NCBI GenBank assembly: GCA_950295325.1
Contig: OX485809.1
Span: forward strand, 25,668,001-25,732,000
Length of the DNA stretch: 64,000 nucleotides
Reading direction: 5' to 3'
Origin: Polytrichum commune
Lineage: Eukaryota > Streptophyta > Polytrichopsida > Polytrichales > Polytrichaceae
The position numbers and the translations under genes were made by a program. This document shows, in pieces, positions 47,441-58,988 of the stretch (the stretch's first letter is position 1; each line of letters begins with the position of its first letter). A model generated the notes under the pieces. It ran no database searches. It had not been told where the DNA came from and saw nothing but the letters and a program-made list of their open reading frames with translations.

Positions 47441-48003
47441 TGTCTGGGGAGATTTTGGGGCTTAATCGGTCGATGTCCTGGTGTTTCCAAGTCCAACCGA
47501 TTACATGTCAATGTCTTTTGATTGTTCTTTATTAACGTGGGTTATATTATTTGAATTCATGCACAATGATCAGTACACAAAATAGTCCTAATACTGCGGG
47601 CCACACTAATTTCCTAGAGCTCATGCTAATTCTCATAGTCAGAATCAACATGGCCACATTGATTTTCAGCCCACACTGAATTTTTGGTAGAAATTTAGCG
47701 TGGGGCACGATAATTATTTTCCTAGAGAATCAATGTGGGTGGTTATTTGTTTATGTGCTGCTTTTTGATGTATGGTGACTATTTTATTTTATGTAATTTG
47801 TTGGTTGGAAGTCGTCATGTAATTCCACCTTGAGTAGGAAATGACTGTGACCCATGCTAATCATTTCCACACTAAATTTCCACCCACACTAATAAGACTA
47901 TTTTGTGTAGGTTTTTCCCGAAGTCTTGAACTTCAACCGGTTATTCCTCAAACTCATAAAAACCAGTTTTTGTGCATGACTAGCAACTGATTCTCCCCGT
48001 TCA
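47441..48003. mobile_element. MITE, TGATCGGGGAGA family, copy 3, interrupted
   Basis: The left part has CTGGGGAGATTTTGGGGCTT and AATCGGTCGATG. The right part has AACTTCAACCGGTTATTC and TTCTCCCCGTTCA. The middle is replaced by a nested element (47576-47907). Confidence 0.6.
47576..47907. mobile_element. Nested MITE with possible TA target (Stowaway-like)
   Basis: The ends CACAAAATAGTCCTAAT and ATAAGACTATTTTGTG are inverse, and TA stands on both sides. The interior has further inverse pairs (CCACACTAATTTCC near 47601 with the inverse near 47860). 332 bp, non-coding. Confidence 0.65.
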
Positions 48004-48149
48004 TTGGCCAACACCATGTATCCACAAATTAAAGACAAGGTGGAAACCGATGGCCGGTAAACGATTCATATCATATTCGATTCTTTCTCCAACGCCCATG
48101 GATAAAGTGTTGTGTTGAAAACCACTTCTTCGACGCAATCACTTGTTGA

Positions 48150-48488
48150 TACCAGGGCCACACCGGTAGGCCCAGCCATAAACACCAGCCCTACGTATTC
48201 TCCGGGAATACAGGGCTGGGATTTCATATGGCTGGAGCTGTTGGTTGCAGGCTACCCGCCTTCTCCGGGAATATAGGGTTGGAAGAAGGCGGGCTGGGAT
48301 TTCAGATGGCTGGAGCTGCTGGTTGCAGGCTACCTGCCTTCTCCGGGAATACATGGCTGGAAGAAGGCGGGTAGCCTGCAACCAGCAGCTCCAGCCATAT
48401 GAAATCCCAGCCCGCTATTCCCGGAGAATACGTAGGGCTGGTGTTTCTGTCTACTAGAGCTGCTGGGCCTACCGGGGTGGCCCTGGTA
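48150..48488. mobile_element. Long foldback element with internal repeats
   Basis: The ends TACCAGGGCCACACCGGTAG and the inverse at 48462-48488 differ by about one base over 27. Pairing goes on through ACCAGCCCTACGTATTC and most of the interior. In the left half a block of about 75 bp (GGCTGGAGCTG, GGTTGCAGGCTACC, CTTCTCCGGGAAT) is repeated. CAGGGCC ends are common in hAT MITEs, but the 8-bp flanks (GTTGATAC and GTATGAGC) do not match well. Frames inside are products of the palindrome. Confidence 0.75.
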
Positions 48489-49144
48489 TGAGCTCAACCA
48501 TTCAACATTCACCATAGCCAACACCAAAGTGAACTTCGTAAGCTGATTTCTCACAACGGCCTCCAGCTGTTCTGGCAGGAGGCTCACGTGGCGCCAGGTC
48601 TCATGGTTTAATAATAAGACGTGGGCAGTCACGGACTCATCACAAGGAGAGAGACGAAGGAAAGGAAAGGAAAAAAAACACACTTGAAGAATGGTGCAGG
48701 AATATTGGAATAAAGTAGAGCCGTCCAAAAAGCAGGCAGGAGCTAGCGGCCGACCATCTTTAAAATAAGTAGTCAGTCAGGCCAGAGGATGTGGGAAACG
48801 TATATATATACACACACACACATACACCCCCACCCGGTCAGGAAGGATCTTTGAAAGAAAGGAAAGTTTTTTCGTCCAACAAACCCAACATTCCCACCAA
48901 ATCTCCAAGCTTCTTGTTCATCAATGCGTCAATGATAGATTTGCCTACATAATGACATCGTTTGCCGGCAAGAGGCCGGCACAGCTCGTCCGATTACCGA
49001 ATAGGGGAAGAGCCCGAATCCCATTCTTTGGATTGGTTTAGCAGAGACCGCAATTAAAGGGAAAGTGGTAGTGTAGCACAGAAAGTTGGTAGTCAGCCTG
49101 CCCTTGGTCGTGAGAAGAAGTCACTCGTTGGCGTTGAATTTGCA

Positions 49145-49188
<44 letters not shown>

Positions 49189-49289
49189 TGGCGTAATAAG
49201 TAGAATTCTAAGCTCCTCAATAGAAGAGTCAAAATGTCAGTGGGACTATTTGTTGGCTATGGTCACCACCAAGGTAGATATGGGTCTTA
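48489..49289. other. Gene-free region with TA/CA and (GA)n tracts
   Basis: A TA/CA run lies at about 48800-48825 and (GA)n at about 49149-49184. A 132-codon minus-strand frame at 48330-48728 runs into the foldback and has no recognised domain. Confidence 0.5.
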
Positions 49290-49683
49290 GGGCCGGTTTA
49301 CACTACGGTGGAGAAGGCCTCTGGTCGGTCAAGAATGCTTGGCCAAGACATGGTTATATGAGGCAAATGGTGGATGTGCCGGAGAAGAATTAAAGGCAAT
49401 AAAATATTGTTATTGAGTTGGGCTTCTCCGGAGGAGGAGTTTCTTGTCCGGCCTCTTGGGGCCGGACAAGAAACTCCTCCTCCGGAGAAGCCCAACTCCA
49501 AAAAGTGCCGCCATGTAGGCGGCCATGTCATTTTATCATCCATGAGAAAAGTTCACCACCATTGTTTTCTTCACCTAGTGTAAACACCCACCGGTCAAGA
49601 GTTGCATTTTCGACCAATCACAATTGAGAAACGCCCTTTTTTTCACGACTGGTGGACTTCTCCACTGTAGTGTAAACCGGCCC
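49290..49683. mobile_element. PIF/Harbinger-like MITE with a perfect 39-bp internal hairpin
   Basis: TTA is duplicated (49287-49289 and 49684-49686). The ends GGGCCGGTTTACACTACGG and the inverse (CTGTAGTGTAAACCGGCCC) match. The interior has a perfect inverted repeat at 49415-49453 and 49460-49498 with a 6-base loop. No transposase. Its termini match the element at 9750-10696. Confidence 0.85.
49415..49498. repeat. Perfect 39-bp hairpin
   Basis: The arms begin GAGTTGGGCTTCTCCGGAGG and end with the exact inverse; the loop is TCTTGG. There is no mismatch in 39 pairs. Confidence 0.95.
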
Positions 49684-49693
49684 TTAAGTGCAG

Positions 49694-49895
49694 TGATCGG
49701 GGAGATTTTTGGGCATAATCGGTTGAGATCCGAGTGTTTGCAAGTCCAACCGGTCACATGTTGATGACATCCTCCAGTTTCGCTTTATTAAATTGGGGTA
49801 TATTCTATAAATTCCTCTAAAACAATCGGTAATTTTCCTGCATTCTTGAACTTCAACCGGTTCATTTGTAACTAACTACCGGTTCTCCCCGATCA
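49694..49895. mobile_element. MITE, TGATCGGGGAGA family, copy 4 (complete)
   Basis: It starts TGATCGGGGAGATTTTTGGG and ends TTCTCCCCGATCA, a clean inverse. It starts 10 bases after the end of the MITE at 49290-49683. Several CCGGT motifs lie inside. Non-coding. Confidence 0.65.
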
Positions 49896-51778
49896 TTGTT
49901 TAAGTGGCTCGTGTTCTTAATCGGACCCTTATCTTTTGATGAGTATATGTGGTTCGGTGGGGGATTAAAGAGTGAAGATCATGAAGACACTTGTTTAAAA
50001 GAGATCGGATCACGTCTTCAAATATTGATAACTACTCTACACTCGATAGGAACACAATTGGGAGGGCCTCTGTATCTTGATTAAGAAATCATCAAGAAAC
50101 ATGCGACTTTGATAACCATAACTAAATAAGTGGAGGTCTGATTTTCAATTCATTTGTTTGTAAGAGATGTTTTATTGTAGATTTGCTAATGCAACACGAG
50201 TTTTGTTGTGTAAATCCAATCAGTATAAGTTGGAGAACACGGAGGAGTGAATCAAATAACACCCACGTGCCTCAACGTAAGCTTAAAGGGTATAAACAAG
50301 AGAAACATAAGAAGAAGAAGAAAATGTGTTTTTCTTTGATCTAGGTATACATCCTTCACAATTTTGTATTTTATACACACATGGCTGGGATGGCATGGAC
50401 CCAACCTCCTATCTTCCCATGGGCAATCTAATGTACAATGGACATGGTGATGGTGGCGGTGAGGCCATTACCCTACCGTTGCTCACTATTTTGGAAAGAT
50501 GGGGTTCCATGTTCAAGTGATGGGACCACGTTTAATCCATATGCATGGGTGCAAATGGCCGGGGACGGCATTAATCTCCATACATTTGTTCAAGCTCACG
50601 CACAATACACATTAAGTTTCCTTGTAAGCTGCAACTTTGTCATTAAAACCATGTGTTATGAGTACTCATGGGCATTGCAAAGCGGGGTTGATTATGGACT
50701 AAATAACTTATAAGAGGAGGGTCTTGCAATTCATCATCCACCTACTTGTGTTGATTACCAGTCAAAATTGATCAAATACAAACATAATTTAAGAATCATG
50801 GATAACATCATGATTTCTTGGATGGAAAACTATGACAAGTTTTGATAACCCTTCTACTCTTGGACGAATGATTGTTTATGTCAACTTGTACGCACTTTGT
50901 ATGTTACATACGTCTTAAACAAAAAGTCCATCCTTTTTTAACTAAGCCCCCTCCTCCCCCCCCCCAAAAAAAATCTTCCAAGGTAAAAGGGGTATAATAA
51001 ATACATGTCACCCCGTAGGCCTATGGTAACTTCATCCCAAGTGCTAATTCCAAATTTAGAAAATGCTAATTCCAAGTTCTAACATATACCATACCTACAC
51101 TAGGACTAGTGACTAGTCCACACCAGTGGGAGAGTTTCCATCTTGATAGGAATTGTGTCTTATATACATCCAATGAGAACACTGTGAGTAGGGTGGAAAA
51201 TTCTTCTTGATAGCAATAAATTTTGGAAAGAGATGCACTTTACCTATCAAGAGGACTCCTCATGTTGCCCATGAGCACCGACTGGCCGTAATGTGGGCAT
51301 GGTAATATAGTTCACTGCATTTCCACCTCATGGAAGATCGGTGGGGCCCTATTGAATGAGCAACACATTTATTTGTGTGAGTGGTGTAATATCTATCGAA
51401 TGTAGGTAGGTATCTTTGTTGTGTGGCTGGTTAACAACTAAAGTTACCAGCCTCCACCACCAGTCGTGTCTGTTCATCCAGAGATATTTTTAGCCGTTGG
51501 ATTCGTTCATCCATCAGTACATGCGGGGACTGTTAAAAGCAGCTGGCCGTTGATGCCTGAGTGATGTTCTTCCACAGCCAACGTATCCAATACCAATTCT
51601 AAGTTAATAATAATCAAGTAGTCTACACTTTCAGGTGTCTGTGCGACAGTAGCTACTGTCACAAGGCACTTTAATGTACATGATTAATTAGCAGGTAGTA
51701 TAGTACTCATACTAAGTATCCAACTGTATTGGAAGAAAATTATGAATACAGTTGGACTTTCTATGCAATGCAATTGCA
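49896..51778. other. Gene-free region
   Basis: No gene is supported. The part near 49920-50090 is weakly like dispersed repeat X. A C run followed by A run is at about 50955-50970. Short frames at 50326-50713 have no domain. Confidence 0.5.
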
Positions 51779-51786
51779 ACCCCTCC

Positions 51787-52104
51787 CAGTGTGTATGTTT
51801 GACAAAGTTTTTGCAAGTTTTTGACATTTGACATGCAAAAACTTGCACAAAAATAAAATGCACGTCAATTGACACGCACGATTTAGAATTTGACATGTAG
51901 TGTGACTCGTGAAGGAAAAAACCATACGTCAATTGACATTTAGAAATTGAAATGACATGTACCCCTAGGCATGTGACATTGAAGTGACATTTCAGAATAA
52001 AATGTAGATGTCAATTGACATTCATTTTGTGTTTTTGAAAATGTCACGTGACACTTTGGATTTGAAGTTGAATGTCAAATGAAATTTGTCAAACATACAC
52101 ACTG
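51787..52104. mobile_element. hAT-type MITE, CAGTGTGTATGTTTGAC family, copy 2, perfect duplication
   Basis: ACCCCTCC flanks both sides exactly (51779-51786 and 52105-52112). The ends CAGTGTGTATGTTTGACAAA and TTTGTCAAACATACACACTG are perfect inverses. The interior has several GTCAATTGAC palindromes. It is copy 1 in inverse orientation. Confidence 0.9.
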
Positions 52105-52112
52105 ACCCCTCC

Positions 52113-54404
52113 TGCTGTGATGGGCATAATCTGTAAATGGAAAGAAGAATGATATATCTACAAAATAAAAAGATAAAATAAATATATTCTCAGGTGTCCC
52201 ATATTCTGAGTACTGATTAGGTCTGTGGGCGTTATCGGTTAGTATGTTTTTTCATGTTCTCTAACTTCTAAAGTAGATAGATACACAACGAACTTTGTGC
52301 TGCATTTAGCAAAAACTATGATGAAGCATTAACAATCTGACTTCCATTGATTTAGCTTTGGTTATTGAGGTGCATGTTTGTCGATTTCTTAGTTGGATAC
52401 ATAGGTCCTCCTAGTTGTGTTCATTATTGAATTTGGAGGAACTAATAAAGTTTGAAAATGTTGTCCAATCACATTTGACTTTATCGTTTTTTTAAATTTT
52501 TTTGTGTTTTTTATCCAACCACACATTGCCAATCAAATACAGGTGTCATATTGAGAAAAGTAACTGAATAACACCCGCATACCTTATAGACCACTTATTT
52601 CCACTTCACTCAAACTCCACTGTAATAAGAATACGATTTTGATGTAAATACCAACACATGGATGTAACCCACCATCTTACATGCAAGAATACGAAATGCT
52701 TCAAGTGAAGTAACACAAAATTAATCAAGAAAATGGTGGTCCTGTCACAAAACATAGCAGTTCCAAACAACATGCTTGTAAAATTGGCACAAAGATCTAT
52801 GAACGGTCTAGGTCGGGTGCGTTGATTTAACAAAGTGGTTGTTTGGAACTGCATTGTTTGAACCCCCGTTTTCCACTAACTTTTAATGTAAGTAAGCACT
52901 AAGTAACAAGGCCTCCAGAAGTCTACTGATCACTAACTTCTCCAAAAGGTGGCAGCCATTGCTGAACTTTGAAGATGTACCCAGCATATATACGCTACAC
53001 AGTATATATGTATCTGTAAGACTGCTGGCTGTTGTAAACGGTAAATGGAATGATACAATTGCTAGCTAGGTCAAGACAAAATGACACAACCTCACTCACT
53101 GACTCAAATTTGACACAACGGAAGAGGAGACCGTTGGCCTCAAACGGATTCATCAGTACACTCCACCTGATGATAACCCTTCAACAGTCCTATTACTACC
53201 ACTACTACCACCACTACGACCTCACACTGAGATTTAAAGAGGGTGAAAGCTCCCACCTTTGTATGTAAGTAAGTTGCATTCATCAGGCCTGTGGCAGTGG
53301 ACAAGAGCAAAGGTTAAAAACAAACAGAATTTGGTTGATCCATACAAGTCTATCATCAGGGTTCAGTTAGTATAAAGTTAGTGTGTGGGGGTGTGTGTGA
53401 GTGTAGGCTTACCTTATAGGCTGACTGACTGAGTGGATCTTTCTAGAGCTCCGACTGCCAGGATCATCTCTGAATTCTATGAGCGCTACTGTAGCTTGGC
53501 CCACCACCGCCAGATGATTATGTAAAGGTGGTGGAATTGGAGGTCAGTCTTCACACTCTCTCTCGCAACTCTGAATCAGCTTCAGCAGTTATCGCAGTGT
53601 TGAACTTGTTGCAGGACGGGATACTTCAATTTCAAGTACGTGTCATGTCGAGCCCATGGCTTCATGTGTGTTTCATCATCAGCACTAAATTTGTGTTTTT
53701 GGTTGCGGGAAGTGGGAGTTTTGGGTGCCCTGGGCGTTAAAAGTGCTTGTTTTGTTTGTTTTTGTTGGGTAAGTGGTGGAATCGGGGTTGGTGATACGGA
53801 AGATGTGAAATGCGCTTGGAAGCTGAGATGGTTTGGGAGGAGTTGCTTGTGACTCGGTGTTGTGGGGAAGTTGGTTGGTTAACTGGTAGATAGTTTAGTT
53901 GCTGGCTGGCTATATCGAGGAATATGTACAGGTTATACCTGTGGTGTCGTCTCTACCTGCTTCAACTTCTTCGCTGAAAGCTAGACTCCCATTGATGCTT
54001 CATAGGAGTATTTTGACATTCCAGTTGTGCGGTCTTCGTGCATTGTCGGCAAGATTCTTCTGATGAATCTCTGGTTCCCCGAAATTGTTCTTCAGACAAG
54101 TTTGGGACAAATTTCCCCTGTTCTCTTTTATGGCTTGCATTGCTGTCCCTCCTCGCAGGCCCATGATAGCGATGATCTTCGTGGGTATTACTTCGACGCC
54201 GTGATTTTCTGTGTCCAGAGCGTTTCCTGTGTCGAAGATTCTAACAATTGGGGTGATTTGCTTCAGGGCTTGCTTCCTTCCCGTGAAAAATCGGCGTATC
54301 TATTCTCTCCTCGTTGAGTTTTGCCACTTTCTGGTGTGTTGATCTTCCTGCAGCGGTGTCGGTCTTAGGACACGAATTCCAAGAAACCCTTGTAGGCGGG
54401 CAGG
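52113..54404. other. Region upstream of the HMA gene
   Basis: No gene is supported. A G/T-rich stretch with GTGTGTGGGGGTGTGTGTG lies at about 53380-53400. A CT-rich stretch (CACTCTCTCTCGCAACTC, about 53553-53570) may belong to the 5' leader or promoter of the next gene, but I cannot place a transcription start. Confidence 0.4.
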
Positions 54405-55989
54405 ATGAACAACACTGAGGTAATTGACTTACAGCTCTTCTTAAGAACGTGTTAAGTATGGCTTAGCGTAGTATTTACGCTCCTTAACTTCGGTTTCATA
54501 GGTCTCTTGCCTCAATGATCTCTTGATGTAAGTATGTGGAGCAGTAGGGACAGGATATGTCCAATGTAGCAGTAGGCTAATCTCTCTACATGAGCCGTAG
54601 AACTGAGAGCCACCTTGGAGACGAAGAAGTTGAGGTCGTTTTGTGACAGGATTTGCACTCAGTTGACCATGGTTACACTTGTACTTGGTCATGTGCAGAT
54701 TTTTGCGTACAGTGGCGGCCCTGGCCCCGCTTGGTTGGACAACAACGCGTGGTGCTTCCAAGTCCAAGTTGGCAAAGATGAAGTTGACAAGTTTTCGGTA
54801 TGTTCTCCGTCTGACACAAGGCCAAAGTTTTTGCAATTGATTAGCTTGGCAAATTAGTTTTGCTCAGGACCAAACATAATCGACATTGGCATGGCATAGA
54901 AATAGAAAATGGTCACACTTTGGAGTAGGTAGTGCTGAGTCGGCCATGGCTTGTGTCCTGTCTAAATACGAGCCCTCAAGAGTATGGTTGATATTGTCTA
55001 CATGTCAAACCAATATCTCTGCCTCATGTGTTTAGGGAGTGTTGGTCGTCATTGTCTAATTCGTGGATGTTCATGCAGAGAATTCAATTGCGGACGCTCG
55101 AGCTCAAAGTGCACATGTGCTGTAACAAGTGTGCGGAGATAGTGACCGAAAACATCCGAGAGGTGGAGGGTAAGTGCACATTGACAACACTCCCTTGGTG
55201 TCACCTGTTGTCAAAGTTGGTGACAGACTTGGATCTAAAGATTGCACTAGTTGACAACTTACATAATTTTATGTAGGTTTCGAAGGATTAATTGCCCGTT
55301 GAATCATTACAAGAGTTGAGTGTGAATGCTGGTGACATGCTTCAGATGTACATCAGAGGATTCACTGCGTGTGCTGACTAGTGCTCCGGATGCCTTCCAG
55401 ATTGTGTTCTTGTTCCAACTTAATATTCTAACTTTCAGAATGGTCTGCAGGAGTTGTGGAGGTGAAGACTGACAGGAACCTGTCCAAGGTGACCGTCATT
55501 GGAATGCCGCGAGAACCACTTCGTGTGTTGAAAAGGGCAAGGAAGGTGGACAAGAACGCACAGTTCTGGGTGGATCCTCCAAAGGAAGAGAAGGCCAAGG
55601 AGGCGGATTCAGCCCCCAAGGAAGATCAGAAGAAGGCAGAAGGTGAAGAAGCCAGTACCACCACCGAGGAGGCCAAGAGCAGCACCGAAGGGGAGAAGAA
55701 GGAAGGAGAGGAGAAGGCTGAAGGGGATCAGAAGAAGACTGAAGCCAAGGATGAGAAAGCTGAGAAGGAGGGTAAGAAGGAAGAAACCTCTCAGAAAGTG
55801 GAGAAGCCCAAAGACGCGACTGTGACGCAGAGGATTCAATATGCCCCTTTCGAGTATGGGAGCTACCAGTATCGACCCAGCCAATCTTACCATCCGCTCT
55901 ACCCCGATTACTACTACCAGATGCACTTCAACCCGCAAGTCCTTTACACGAATCCCAACTATCTCAAGCATGTGAAAATCGCGTACTAA
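54405..55989 (+). CDS. Heavy-metal-associated (HMA) domain plant protein, three exons
   Basis: My model is exon 1 54405-54419 (MNNTE), exon 2 55079-55169 and exon 3 55451-55989, with GT-AG introns of 659 and 281 bp in phases 0 and 1; 214 residues. The HMA domain (about 10-75) has LELKVHMCCNKCAEIV with the metal-binding M-x-C-x2-C (Met18, Cys20, Cys23), then VVEVKTDRNLSKVTVIG and a RVLKRARKV helix. Residues about 80-155 are a Lys/Glu/Ala-rich linker. The tail is Tyr-rich (YPDYYYQMHF) and ends KIAY, so the isoprenylation box of HIPP proteins is absent. Such proteins bind heavy metals in the cytosol, nucleus or at membranes. The 5-codon first exon is the least sure part; in-frame ATGs at 55028, 55067 and 55073 are alternative starts. 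Confidence 0.8.
55170..55450 (+). other. Second intron of the HMA gene
   Basis: It starts GTAAGT and ends TCTGCAG. Joining there restores the unbroken HMA reading (EVEG then VVEVKTD). An earlier CAG at 55436-55438 would break the domain. Confidence 0.8.
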
Positions 55990-58988
55990 ATAATTAATTG
56001 AGCGACTGAGCGAGCATGCATGACAGAGGAACGGACGACATAGTAGCGTTGTTGTTTAATGTACAGAACAAAGTAGACTCCTGCAACGCCTATGCTGCAA
56101 TTTTGGTGCCAATGGTTAGATAGATGACGGGTCCAGGATAGATGATTCCGCAGCGCTTTTACTCGTGCCCATCTTGTGCATGAAAGTGTTTTTAGAACAA
56201 TTAAACCCGTCATTGTACATTAGTCAATGTCTGTCTGCCTTTTGCATAATTAAGGAGATGGGTCTGCGGAACTTTTTGACTGTATGTATATTCCTCGGAG
56301 TATTTGTATGTCTATGCCCGATGATCTAACACAATGTAGCCGCTTTTGGAAGTACGTATACTGTGAGTTTGACATCTGCTATAAGTATGCAGATTGAACA
56401 TGGCGTTATGTGGAAGACATTATCTGCAATGAAAATGGGCTGTGATTAATCTTGAATGGGCATAATTATCTGTCTGTGGTGTTTCCATGTCAGTACTCAC
56501 AGTTTATTGGACAGTGAAGGGGGAATCTCTAGTCATTCTTGTCTTGTCTTGTGCCTGGCTTCCCTCGAGGCTGTTACTTGGTCCGAATATCCTCATTCCA
56601 CATCCGACAGGAGGACATAGCTGGTGTACTAACCCATCCACAAAGATGATTTTGGTTTGACATTCTTCATCTCGAACTATGTGTCTACAGCAATATTGTG
56701 CTGCACTACACAGCCTAAGGTGATGGTAAAGCTGACATTATGTACATAGACCTCCTTTTGTCCCAGTGAATGATATGATCAATTGTTACTGTGTTGATGG
56801 ATTGCTCATGAACCTGCAATTACTTGTCAAAACCATTGTTTAAATACAAATCAAATACTCCCCTCTGCAACAAGCATACCATTATAGGCTTGCAGACCCT
56901 TCTAATTTTTGATTCGTGGCTTCATGCTTGATGAGGAGCCAGGGTGGAAAGAGTAGATTTTTGCAGTCTGTGGCTCAGACTGATATTTGGAGTGGGAGTG
57001 GCCCACCTGCCGCCCGTATCAAAAAAAGCCCTGAAGTCAACATACCAGATACATCTCCATACACCTCAAAGGCGACTTTACAACAACATATCTAAGACTA
57101 CCTAGTGAGGTGATCATGATGATTCATGAGGGGAGTCCTGGAGTGGTGCTCTTAGATCTGCACCAATCCCAGCAGTGGCATGCAGTCTAACTAGCTCTGT
57201 GCTACAGTAGCCATGTGATGCATGTAATTATGGCACTTCATTGCGCTCCAGTTGTAAATACAGATCTAGCTAGCAGCTATGGAATTACAAAACTCTTAGC
57301 AGCAGTGGGCCAGCTATGAGAATAATTACAAGCAGTGTAGTAGTTCACTTGTGCTCTGTGGACCACCTGGCTTGCCAAACAACCAAAGCACGGCCGGAAT
57401 TCTTTCTCCCTAGCTCTGGGTTATCACCACAAGCCTACAAGCCTACAAACCTGACATAGATATCCACGAAGAATAATTTGGAGACGGATGGAGATAATTA
57501 ATCACACCTTTTGAAAAAAATGTCATTCTAAGCATCCAATGAAACGTGTATAAAAACTGCATCATGTGGTGAAGATGCAATGATGATGTTCTGAGCACAG
57601 TGAACATACGACATTTTAAAAACTTTCGATGAGATAGATGACCACTACTTTTAAGACAACGAGGTAAGCTTAAACATGCAGTCCAGGAAGATGTATTTAA
57701 AATGTTTAATTTGTGGTGAAGAATGACGATGCTGCTATAGATACAAATAGAGTATACACATTTTCTGGACTGGAGTTAGAGAGGAATCTTTCAGTGTCAC
57801 ACCCTCCCTGGTGGCATCTTATCCAATGTACAATATGACTACATGGTCCTCATTCTTCAGATGCTGTTGGAGATAGCAGGAATCTAGTTTGTAGGAAGGG
57901 CTGACCTCACTAGATGGCCGACGATCACAGATCCTTTCGAGAGAATTAGATTAAGCTCAATAACCATCATGTGGCAGTGGCATGCAGTGTAAGCAAGATA
58001 AATGTTGTGTGTTATATGTGGTGAAGAATTGAAGACGTTACTGTTACTTATATGTCACATAGGCTATCACATATTTTCTGGTCGACTGAAGTGGGAGGGA
58101 ATATAGTCTCCGTAGTGGCTGATGCCTGACACCCTTTAGTTCCTGACACCTTATCTGATGTACTTGACGCTGTTCAAATGCTGTCTGAAAATCAGAAATA
58201 CACTTTGTAGGAGTATGTACAAAGTTCATGTCGTCAGATCTTCAGTTCTTCTCATATAGGTTTGCCTGTTGGAAGTATTTCGCTGTTTACATTAGGGTTT
58301 TCATGTACAGCAAGGGAATATTGGGAGTTGCCTACAATTTAACATGATGTTCTGCCTGATGGATCTATTGATGATTGGTTGGAAATTTTTGTGTCCTGGT
58401 GTATGAAGAGGAATGGAAAGGAGCAAACGAGTGACATAACTTGGTATTTTGTAGGCACTGAACATTGGCTTATAATCTGTCCAAGAAGTGTCTGTTGTCC
58501 TTAATTGTATTGCTGGTTCCTAACATGTTCTATGAACACATGAATTGATGATGTAGATTAGGTCGTAGATACTATTAATGTGGTCCGAATTAGATTATCG
58601 ATATGCACTTTTGAATGCAACATGATTTAACATAGAAACCTGAAAGAATGAAAGGAAGAATGAGTGTAGGTCATGCTTCGTGAGGAAAACCTTGGGATAT
58701 CCATAACACACACAACAGCAGCTTCAGAAGTATAATTTTAAAAGGCATCCCTGCATCTGTTTGATGGAGGTCATGAATTGTACTCGAAGTTATGTTGATC
58801 CTATGAGGACCAGCCCTGTGATTTTATTACGTGGACCTTCATCACTGTTTCTTAAGTACATTGTGAATTATATTGAACATCATACACTGTTCATAACATT
58901 AGCTAGCAGATACCTACAGTTTGGTGGGCCATGGAATCAGGGGAGGATTAGCAACGATCTCTCAGCTTTTTACACTTGTTGCTACAAT
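55990..58988. other. Downstream of the HMA gene; gene-free
   Basis: The first 250 bases are probably 3' untranslated. No further gene is supported. Segments at 57480-57560, 57660-57890 and 57960-58200 share words (GTGGTGAAGA, CACATTTTCTGG, a CTTATC-TGATGTAC-like tract), so they are likely diverged copies of one repeat. Confidence 0.45.

Noticed and set aside
48139-48457. Pairs of similar peptides on both strands (LLPAMYSRRRQVACNQQ type)
   Set aside because: They arise from the palindrome and internal duplication of the foldback element.
54615-54857. 80-codon frame in the first intron of the HMA gene as a coding exon
   Set aside because: It has no HMA or other motif, and joining exon 1 to 55079 gives a normal start for this family.
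55609-55971. Leu-rich minus-strand frame under the last HMA exon
   Set aside because: Lys/Glu-rich coding DNA gives Leu/Phe-rich shadows; no support.
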